Assembly (NCBI GenBank): GCA_965197495.1
Contig: OZ240210.1
Location: 3,906,001-3,970,000 of the forward strand
Origin: SMYC01 sp965197495
GTDB lineage: Bacteria > Acidobacteriota > Vicinamibacteria > Marinacidobacterales > SMYC01
Length of the DNA stretch: 64,000 bases
Reading direction: 5' to 3'
This document shows, piece by piece, positions 42,738 to 49,574 of the stretch. Each line of letters opens with the position of its first letter. Position 1 is the stretch's first letter. The notes beneath the pieces were generated by a model. It was not told the origin of the DNA, made no database searches, and was given only the letters and a program-made list of their open reading frames with translations. The position numbers and the translations under genes were made by a program.

Positions 42738-43870
42738 TGGTGGCGGCCGAGGAGCTGGCGGGGCAGATTGGGCAGACGACGGAAGCCTGCGAGGCTCTGG
42801 GTGTGGCTCGTTCCACGCTGTATCGCAGGCGCCAGGTGACGCCCGAACCGAAGCGGCGTCCTCGGCCGCACCGAGCCCTCGACGAGACTGAGCGCGAGTA
42901 AGTCCTCGGGGCCTCGCACTGTGAGCGGTTCGTCGACAAGGCGCCCGCCCAGGTGTGGGCCACGCTTCTGGACGAGGGAACCTACCTCTGCTCGATTCGC
43001 ACGATGTATCGGATTTTGGAGGAGCACGGCGAGGTCCGAGAGCGCCGGAACCAACGGCGCCATCCGAACTACACGAAGCCGGAGCTGCTGGCCGAAGCGC
43101 CCAACCAGGTTTGGTCGTGGGATATTACGAAGCTTCGTGGCCCCGTCAAGTGGACCTACTACTACCTCTAAGTCATCCTCGACATCTTCTCCCGCTACGT
43201 GGTTGGCTGGATGCTGGCTCACCGAGAAAGTGCGGCGCTCGCGCAACGCCTCATCGCCGAGAGCTGTCGCAAGCAGGACATTGAACCCGACCAGCTCACC
43301 CTTCACGCGGACCGTGGCAGCTCGATGAGAAGCAAGCCCGTGGCTCTGCTCCTGGCTGACCTCGGAGTTACCAAGACCCACTCCAGACCTTACGTCTCGA
43401 ACGACAATCCCTACTCCGAGTCCCAGTTCAAGACGATGAAGTACTGTCCTCAGTTTCCGAGCCGTTTTGGTTCCGCCGAAGACGGCCGGCTGTTCTGCGG
43501 CGGTTTCTTCGACTACTACAACTACGAGCACCGGCACTCAGGAATCGGCTTCATGACGCCGGCCGACGTTCACTATGGTCGCGCCGAACAGCTCACCACC
43601 GCTCGGCGCCAGATCCTTCTCGAAGCTCATCGGACTCATCCCGAACGCTTCGTTCGCGGAACGCCACAACCTCCCGTTTTGCCTCCTCAGGCTTGGATCA
43701 ACCCGCCGACGGAGAAAACGACGCTCCTGAATGCCGCACAAGCCACTCTCGCGGCGGCGTCCATACCTGGGGTACCCCCTTTTTCTGCTCCACGAAACGA
43801 GATCTCGATCGATGCAGATGTGGACCGCACCGGCGCCACGAGCCTCCCGACGCTAATCGAGGCTCACTAA
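42737..43870 (+). pseudogene. IS3-family transposase OrfB with two in-frame TAA codons
   Basis: The frame from ATG 42737 encodes the rve/DDE integrase domain: FVDKAPAQVWATLLDEGTYLCSIRTMYRIL, PNQVWSWDITKLRG (first Asp), DIFSRYVVGWMLAHRES, LHADRGSSMRSKPVA (second Asp), SNDNPYSESQFKTMKY (Glu). TAA codons at 42900-42902 and 43169-43171 interrupt it. The second replaces a residue between YYYL and VILDIFSRYVVGW, most likely a tyrosine codon. Apart from these stops the frame is intact, so it is recently dead. Confidence 0.88.
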
Positions 43871-43903
43871 ATGCAGCTCGCGAGTGTCTCAAAGTTGTTG
43901 ACA

Positions 43904-44329
43904 CGTACCGTTCTCAAGGCCAAACACAACCGCAGCGCGAAAGACAAACGGGTGCTCCGCGAGCAGGTGCGAGCTAATCGTCGCCTCTACCGCGCCATGC
44001 TTCTGCGCGACGACTTCATGGACCTCTACACCTACAAAACCGAGACATGGGCCAAGAAGTTTCTCCGAGGATGGCTGCGGCGCGCTATGAGCTCGAGGAT
44101 AGAGCCCGTCAAACGCGCGGCGAAGATGATCCGCAGCCACTTCGATGGCGTCATCGCGTGGGTCACGTGGAGACTCAGCAACGGCCGACTCGAAGGAATG
44201 AACAACAAAATCCGGCTGCTGAGCCACCGCAGCTTTGGACTCCACTCTGCCGAAGCTCTCATCAGTCTCGTCTACCTAAACTGTGGCGGTCTCACCCTCG
44301 AGAGGATCCACTGAAATGGCAGGAGAGGC
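43904..44329 (+). mobile_element. ISL3 3' fragment
   Basis: From about 43912 it matches the last ~130 codons of the ISL3 transposase (LKAKHNRSAKDKRVLREQ to GGLTLERIH, stop near 44314) and ends with the right terminal repeat GGCAGGAGAGGC at 44329. Together with 42107-42203 it probably represents one ISL3 copy whose middle was replaced by the IS3-type element. Five bases (AAAAA) separate it from the next ISL3 left end. Confidence 0.88.
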
Positions 44330-44334
44330 AAAAA

Positions 44335-45733
44335 GGTTCTCCTGTCGTTTCGGGGGATCTGATTTGTGTTGGAGGGCATGGCCTATGGACGCTGCCGCGA
44401 TTGTGGAAAACGCCGGAAACTCCGGGCGAGAGAGGCGTTTAGGGAAAGGTTGTGAGCACGTACAAACGTGGAGCGGCGTTTTCCACAATCGCTTGGAAAA
44501 CGCTTCGCGTTTCCCACGAGCGCCCACAGGCCCCTCCTGATATATATACAAGAAAGATTAATTCATATGGAATAAGGAAGGGGGGGCTCGATTAGTGGAG
44601 GCTATGGAAAACGCCCTTCCAGGCTTCGAAGAGAACTCAGTCGTGAGCAAGGTCTGAACGACCAGAACCGTGGGGGCGTTTCCCACAGCCTCGTCTCCCG
44701 CTGAGGGGCAGTGGCATTTGGTGAGGTCCGTGGGTTGAGAGGGTAAGCCATGTGTAGATGCGCATCGGCGAGAACGCTAGAATCTTTTTTTCCGAAAGAG
44801 AAAAGAGCGTTCCCGCGATGCGCGTTACTACGTTAGTCAACAAGCTCATCGGATTGCAAGGCCTGTGGGTCCGAGGTTTCCACTTCCAGGCGGACAAAGC
44901 CAGAGTGGTGGTGGATGTAGTACCACGGAGGAGGAAGCCTCTGTGCGGGATTTGCGGACGAAAGGTCCGCAAGAACAAAGATCGCTACAATCGCTACTGG
45001 CGGCACTTGGACCTGTTCGGAGTCCGGACCTATCTTCGCTACTCGATCCGACGAGTGGTATGTCGGCGGTGTGGAGTGGTCAGAGAAAAGGTGCCTTGGG
45101 CCGACAAGGGAAGCCGCTTTACCAAAAGCTTCGAACAAGAGGTAGCGTGGCTGGCACAGAGGACGGACGTCAGCGCCGTAGCGAACTATTTCCGAGCGAC
45201 GTGGCGTTCGGTGCGACGGATCATCCAGCGAGTGGTTGCCGAGCAGCGGGATGAGCGGCGCGAGCTCGATGGATTGCGGGTGATTGGGATGGACGAGATC
45301 AGCTACCGCAAACGCCACAAGTACTTAACCCTAATCGCAAAATCTTCGAAGCACGAAAACGCGAAACAGCCGCACTGGGCGCAGGCGAGAAGCTCGTGCT
45401 GGGGCACCCGCTCGCCGCCACTATAGGTGATTCTGCACGGTGTATGCAGAACCTGGAAAAGGTGCTATTCACGGGGCCAAAGACCTCAGGCACGGGTGAT
45501 CTTTGACCGCTTCCACATCGTCAAGCATCTGAACGAGGCCGTGGATAAGACCCGGCGCGAGCTGGTGCGCGAGCTCAAAGGGACTGCCCGGCGCAACCTC
45601 AAGAACACCAAGTTTCCCCTTCTCAAGGCCAAACACAACCGCAGCGCGAAAGACAAACGGGTGCTCCGCGAGCAGGTGCGAGCTAATCGTCGCCTCTATC
45701 GCGCCATGCTTCTGCGCGACGACTTCATGGACC
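44335..45733 (+). mobile_element. ISL3 copy, 5' part, split by a MITE and truncated
   Basis: Starts with the left terminal repeat GGTTCTCCTGTCGTTTC and a ~480-bp non-coding leader, then the transposase N-terminus from 44818 (MRVTTLVNKLIGLQGLWVRGF, with CGICGRKVRKNKDRY and CRRCGVV zinc-finger cysteines). The frame is broken at TTAA 45325 by a MITE, resumes at CCTCAG 45484, and is truncated at 45733 after LLRDDFMD. Several substitutions separate it from the two intact copies, so it is an older lineage. Confidence 0.88.
45325..45489. mobile_element. MITE copy B, right end deleted
   Basis: TTAA then CCCTAATCGCAAA and the first ~160 bp of the MITE. The right end is absent; the MITE sequence passes into transposase sequence at CCTCAG, a hexamer present in both partners. 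The related ISL3 copy at 53275 has GTACTTAACAGTGG at this site, which identifies TTAA as the target. Confidence 0.87.
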
Positions 45734-45734
45734 G

Positions 45735-45865
45735 GACTTGCGCTTCAAGCGCGATCGCTCGACCGGCTCGCCTCGAACCGCGTTGGTTTGGTGAACGGGC
45801 CGCAGCCTGTCCCGGCGGACATCAATCAGGACGTCGCGCAGTGCATGCTCGCGACAATGCTTTAA
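45735..45865 (+). pseudogene. C-terminal remnant of an unidentified gene
   Basis: Directly after the truncated ISL3 transposase a frame reads GLALQARSLDRLASNRVGLV, then NGPQPVPADINQDVAQCMLATML and a TAA stop. It has the composition of real coding sequence but no start and no recognised family. It is probably the end of a gene destroyed by the IS-associated rearrangement. Confidence 0.4.
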
Positions 45866-45869
45866 TGCT

Positions 45870-46298
45870 CTAGCCGAGCTCGATTTCGAGCCCTTTGTCG
45901 CCGCGCTGGGAATGTTCCACGGAGCGCTTCACGCGCTTCATGGGAATGCGAACGAGCTCGGTGGCGTTGTCCTTGGGCTCGGCGAAAAGGTGGATCGTGC
46001 CGGTGCCGGACGCTTCGTGGGCGGTCTGTTTTTCGGCCGCCGTGAGAAAACCGAGAAGGAGGACGCTTCCGTCCGCGAGCTTGTGGCCTTCGTAGCTGCG
46101 CAGATCGCGTTCCTTGAAGAGCGGAAAGTTCTCGACCGCAGGGGAATAGGTGAAGCCGTACACGCCCTTGGCCAGCCGGTCGACGCCGGTGCCGCTCTCT
46201 TCGTCCGTCACGGAGCGAAGCTTGTGCTCGGAGCGCAGCGCCTCGAAGGCTTGTTGGACGTCCGTGGCCAAGGATTCAGGATTGGTGAGTTTTGCCAT
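45870..46298 (-). CDS. Hypothetical protein, 142 aa, with an ISL3 element just upstream
   Basis: A 142-aa soluble protein (MAKLTNPESLATDVQQAFEAL at the start; central DRLAKGVYGFTYSPAVENFPLF and DGSVLLLGFLTAAEKQTAHE; C-terminal ELVRIPMKRVKRSVEHSQRG). No signal peptide or TM segment and no family recognised. ATG 46298 lies 15 bp from the ISL3 end. The 8-bp target duplication (AGAAAAGG read on this strand), with the following AAGAAAAA, supplies the ribosome-binding region, so the coding part survives but the native promoter is now 1.7 kb away beyond 48031. Confidence 0.65.
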   Translation of the reverse strand: MAKLTNPESLATDVQQAFEALRSEHKLRSVTDEESGTGVDRLAKGVYGFTYSPAVENFPLFKERDLRSYEGHKLADGSVLLLGFLTAAEKQTAHEASGTGTIHLFAEPKDNATELVRIPMKRVKRSVEHSQRGDKGLEIELG

Positions 46299-46313
46299 TT
46301 TTCTTCCTTTTCT

Positions 46314-48031
46314 GCCTCTCCTGCCATTTCAGTGGATCCTCTCGAGGGTGAGACCGCCACAGTTTAGGTAGACGAGACTGATGAGAGCTTCGGCAGAGTG
46401 GAGTCCAAAGCTGCGGTGGCTCAGCAGCCGGATTTTGTTGTTCATTCCTTCGAGTCGGCCGTTGCTGAGTCTCCACGTGACCCACGCGATGACGCCATCG
46501 AAGTGGCTGCGGATCATCTTCGCCGCGCGTTTGACGGGCTCTATCCTCGAGCTCATAGCGCGCCGCAGCCATCCTCGGAGAAACTTCTTGGCCCATGTCT
46601 CGGTTTTGTAGGTGTAGAGGTCCATGAAGTCGTCGCGCAGAAGCATGGCGCGGTAGAGGCGACGATTAGCTCGCACCTGCTCGCGGAGCACCCGTTTGTC
46701 TTTCGCGCTGCGGTTGTGTTTGGCCTTGAGAAGGGGAAACTTGGTGTTCTTGAGGTTGCGTCGGGCAGTCCCTTTGAGCTCGCGCACCAGCTCGCGCCGG
46801 GTCTTATCCACGGCCTCGTTCAGATGCTTGACGATGTGGAAGCGGTCAAAGATCACCCGTGCCTGAGGAGCCTTTTTGCCGACGACAGTTATGTACGGCT
46901 CCCACATGTCCATGCTGACCGCTTCGAGCTCCGCGGCTCTTTGTGGTCCGAGCTTGCGGAAAAACCGCAGCAGCGTCTTGGCCTTGCGCTCCTTTCCCGC
47001 CCAGACGACCCGGCCGCTGAGATGGTCTATCACCGCTGTCAAGTACTTGTGGCGTTTGCGGTAGCTGATCTCGTCCATCCCAATCACCCGCAATCCATCG
47101 AGCTCGCGCCGCTCATCCCGTTGCTCGGCAACCACTCGCTGGATGATCCGTCGCACCGAACGCCACGTCACTCGGAAATAGTTCGCTACGGCGCTGACGT
47201 CCGTCCTCTGTGCCAGCCACGCTACCTCTTGTTCGAAGCTCTTGGTAAAGCGGCTCCCCTTGTCGGCCCAAGGCACCTTTTCTTTGACCACGCCACAACG
47301 CCGACAAACCACTCGCCGGATCGAGTAGCGAAGATAGCTCCGGACACCGAACAGGTCCAAGTGCCGCCAGTAACGATTGTAGCGATCTTTGTTCTTGCGG
47401 ACCTTTCGACCGCAAACCCCGCACAGAGGCTTCCTCCTCCGTGGTACGACATCCACCACCACTCTGGCTTTGTCCGCCTGGAAGTGGAAATTTCGGACCC
47501 ACAGGCCTTGCAATCCGATGAGCTTGTTGACTAACGTGGTAACGCGCATCGCGAGAACGCTCCTTTTTCTTGCCGAAAAAGGATTCTAGCGTTCTCGCCG
47601 ATGCGCATCTAAACATGGCTTACCCTCTCAACCCACAGGCCTCACCAAATGCCACTGCCCCGCAGCGCGAAACGAGGCTGTGGGAAACGCCCCCACGGTC
47701 CGGATCGTTCAAGGCCTTGCTCACGACTGAGCTCTCTTCGAAGCCTGGAAGGGCGTTTTCCATAGCCTCCACTGATCGATGCCTCCCCTTCCTTATTCCA
47801 AATGAATGAATCCTTCTTGTATATATCAGGAGGGGCCTGTGGGCGCTTGTGGGAAACGCGAAGCGTTTTCCAAGCGATTGTGGAAAACGCCGCTGCTACG
47901 TTTGTACCTGCTCACAACCCATCCCTAACGCCTCTCTCTCCAGGAGTTTCCGGTGTTTTCCACAATCGCGGCAGCGTCCATAGGCCATACCCTCGCGCCC
48001 AAATCAGATCCCCAGAAACGACAGGAGAACC
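46314..48031. mobile_element. Complete ISL3-family element, copy 1 (1718 bp)
   Basis: Bounded by ~25-bp imperfect terminal repeats: GCCTCTCCTGCCATTTCAGT at 46314 and, on the other strand, GGTTCTCCTGTCGTTTCTGG ending at 48031. Both ends are flanked by CCTTTTCT (46306-46313 and 48032-48039), an 8-bp target duplication typical of the ISL3 family. It contains one transposase gene and a 482-bp non-coding leader with repeated GTGGRAAACGCC-like motifs. It is nearly identical to copy 2. Confidence 0.93.
46329..47549 (-). CDS. ISL3-family transposase (copy 1)
   Basis: A 406-aa transposase. The N-terminal zinc-binding region has CGVCGRKVRKNKDRY and CRRCGVVKEKVPWA (four cysteines, about residues 43-86), followed by a helix-turn-helix (TDVSAVANYFRVTWRSVRRIIQ) and the DDE core: VIGMDEISYRKRHKYLTAVIDHLSGRVVWAG, EAVSMDMWEPYITVVGKKAP, VIFDRFHIVKHLNEAVDKTRR, and a C-terminal NGRLEGMNNKIRLLSHRSFGLHS with the Glu. 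It is full length, so potentially active. The start codon lies at the edge of a long inverted repeat (see findings). Confidence 0.94.
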   Translation of the reverse strand: MRVTTLVNKLIGLQGLWVRNFHFQADKARVVVDVVPRRRKPLCGVCGRKVRKNKDRYNRYWRHLDLFGVRSYLRYSIRRVVCRRCGVVKEKVPWADKGSRFTKSFEQEVAWLAQRTDVSAVANYFRVTWRSVRRIIQRVVAEQRDERRELDGLRVIGMDEISYRKRHKYLTAVIDHLSGRVVWAGKERKAKTLLRFFRKLGPQRAAELEAVSMDMWEPYITVVGKKAPQARVIFDRFHIVKHLNEAVDKTRRELVRELKGTARRNLKNTKFPLLKAKHNRSAKDKRVLREQVRANRRLYRAMLLRDDFMDLYTYKTETWAKKFLRGWLRRAMSSRIEPVKRAAKMIRSHFDGVIAWVTWRLSNGRLEGMNNKIRLLSHRSFGLHSAEALISLVYLNCGGLTLERIH

Positions 48032-48130
48032 CCTTTTCTTATCTCTGTGCGGGCGGATTCTAGACAGAGTGCGCGCTCTTTTCAAGCGATTCCGTTGGCG
48101 TCCGGCGGAAGGGATGGTTAGTCTAGGTCC

Positions 48131-48865
48131 ATGCGGCTTGCTGGTGGTTGGATCGCGCTTTTCTGCCTCGTGGGCTGTGACGAGCGCCCGGTCGTAAAAG
48201 CGCCTCCCGAGACGCCCGCGTCTGCCGTGGCCGAGCCAGCTCCAGCCGAGCAAGCTTCAGTCGACCCGGCCGACCCGGCCGACCCGGCCGACCCGGCCGA
48301 CCCAAATCGTCACAACCAGCGCAAGATCGTTGCTTTCGGCGACAGCGTGACTGCTGGCTTCGGCATCGGTCGCGACGAAGCTTACCCCGCGGACCTTCAG
48401 GCGCTCATCGATGCGGCGGGCTATCCTTATGAAGTGATCAATGCCGGTGTATCGGGGGACACTTCCGCCGGAGGCATCCGCCGGCTCGACTGGGTTCTCG
48501 AAGATCGCGATGTGGCGGCGTTCGTCCTTGCGCTCGGAGGCAATGACGCCTTGCGCGGTTTGCCGCCGAGCGAAATGAAGAAGAATCTCGGGACGATCAT
48601 CGACGATGTCGAGGCACGGGGCATCCCGGTGCTCCTCGCCGGGTTCGGCTCGGACGAAACGCCAGACGATCGCTACATTCGAAATCTGCTCGCTGTCTAT
48701 GCTCAGCTCGCGGAGGAGCGCGACGTGACCTTCATGTCCAATCTGCTCGAGAATGTCGCGGGCGTCGCGACGCTCAACCAGTCGGACGGGAAACACCCCA
48801 ACGCCGCAGGCGCTCGTATCGTCGCCGAGAACGTCTGGAAATACTTGAAGCCGATGCTCGAATGA
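48131..48865 (+). CDS. SGNH-hydrolase esterase/lysophospholipase (TesA-like) lipoprotein
   Basis: A 244-aa protein with a lipoprotein signal (LAGGWIALFCLVGC, Cys at about 16), a low-complexity linker made of repeated Asp-Pro-Ala (9-bp DNA repeat GACCCGGCC, 48261-48300), and a GDSL/SGNH domain: FGDSVTAGFG (nucleophile Ser), NAGVSGDTSAGG, LALGGNDALRG (Asn block), SDGKHPNAAG (Asp-His). It resembles E. coli TesA, a periplasmic thioesterase/lysophospholipase. The stop overlaps the ABC-ATPase start by four bases, reproducing the tesA-ybbA-ybbP arrangement, though co-directional rather than divergent. Confidence 0.92.
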   Translation: MRLAGGWIALFCLVGCDERPVVKAPPETPASAVAEPAPAEQASVDPADPADPADPADPNRHNQRKIVAFGDSVTAGFGIGRDEAYPADLQALIDAAGYPYEVINAGVSGDTSAGGIRRLDWVLEDRDVAAFVLALGGNDALRGLPPSEMKKNLGTIIDDVEARGIPVLLAGFGSDETPDDRYIRNLLAVYAQLAEERDVTFMSNLLENVAGVATLNQSDGKHPNAAGARIVAENVWKYLKPMLE

Positions 48866-49572
48866 TCCGCCTCGAACAAGTCAAGAAAGTCGTCGCCAGT
48901 GGCTCCGAGGATCTCACGATTCTTCACCCACTCGATCTCAAAGTGCCGGAGGGGCAGTTCCTCTCCATCGTGGGCCCGTCGGGAAGCGGCAAGTCGACGC
49001 TCCTCGGTTTGATTGCCGGGCTCGACGCGCCAACGGAAGGCAGCGTTCTTATCGACGGAGTCAATCTCGTCGAGCTGGGCGAAGACGAGCTCGCGCGCCT
49101 CCGGGGCGAGCGCATCGGCTTCGTGTTTCAGTTCTTCCACCTGCTGCCGTCGCTGACGGCACTCGAGAACGTGCTCGTGCCGATGGAGATCTTCGGCATC
49201 GCGGATGCGGAAAAGAAATCGCGCGCGCTTCTCGACGAATTCGGACTTTCGGAAAGAACCCATCACTACCCGTCGCAGCTATCGGGCGGCGAGCAACAGC
49301 GCGTGGCCATCGCGCGCGCTTTGGCGAACGACCCGCCCATCCTGCTCGCGGACGAGCCGACGGGAAATCTCGACAGCTCGAACGGCAAGCACATCATTGA
49401 CGTCATCCTTGGCGTCCACGAGCGGCGCGGGACGACGATCGTGCTCGCGACCCACAATATGGAGCTCGCGCGGATGTCGGACATAACGCTCCTCCTCAAG
49501 GACGGGCGCATCGACCGCACTGAGACTACCACCGCCACCGCGGACGTCCAGACGGCCGCGGCCGGGAGCTGA
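48862..49572 (+). CDS. ABC transporter ATP-binding protein (YbbA/LolD-like)
   Basis: A 236-aa ATPase of the MacB/LolD/YbbA group. Walker A GPSGSGKSTLLG (about residues 38-49), Q-loop FVFQFFHLLPSLTALENVLVPM, signature LSGGEQQRVAIARAL, Walker B ILLADEPTGNLDS, and an H-loop in VLATHNMELARM are all present. It is coupled to the upstream esterase and three bases from the permease start. With the permease it would form an inner-membrane mechanotransmitter-type complex rather than a classical importer, perhaps moving lipids or releasing them to the esterase; substrate unproven. Confidence 0.95.
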   Translation: MIRLEQVKKVVASGSEDLTILHPLDLKVPEGQFLSIVGPSGSGKSTLLGLIAGLDAPTEGSVLIDGVNLVELGEDELARLRGERIGFVFQFFHLLPSLTALENVLVPMEIFGIADAEKKSRALLDEFGLSERTHHYPSQLSGGEQQRVAIARALANDPPILLADEPTGNLDSSNGKHIIDVILGVHERRGTTIVLATHNMELARMSDITLLLKDGRIDRTETTTATADVQTAAAGS

Positions 49573-49574
49573 GC

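Larger units (their letters stand above)
42204..43903. mobile_element. IS3-family insertion sequence, inactivated
   Basis: A 1.7-kb element with imperfect ~25-bp terminal repeats: the left TGTGCCAACATCG, GCTGAGACACTT against the reversed right end TGTCAACAACTT, TGAGACACTC. It carries the usual orfA and orfB in + orientation. It interrupts or replaces part of an ISL3 element: the ISL3 left end is before it, the 3' part after it, with filler bases and no 3-4-bp duplication visible. Confidence 0.82.

Noticed and set aside
42900..43171. TAA codons in IS3 orfB as possible recoded amino acids
   Set aside because: TAA is not known as a selenocysteine or pyrrolysine codon. No hairpin stands out after either, and the element is damaged at its flanks; nonsense mutation is simpler.
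48261..48300. Short tandem 9-bp GACCCGGCC repeats as a CRISPR-like array
   Set aside because: There are no spacers. It is an in-frame Asp-Pro-Ala linker in the lipoprotein.
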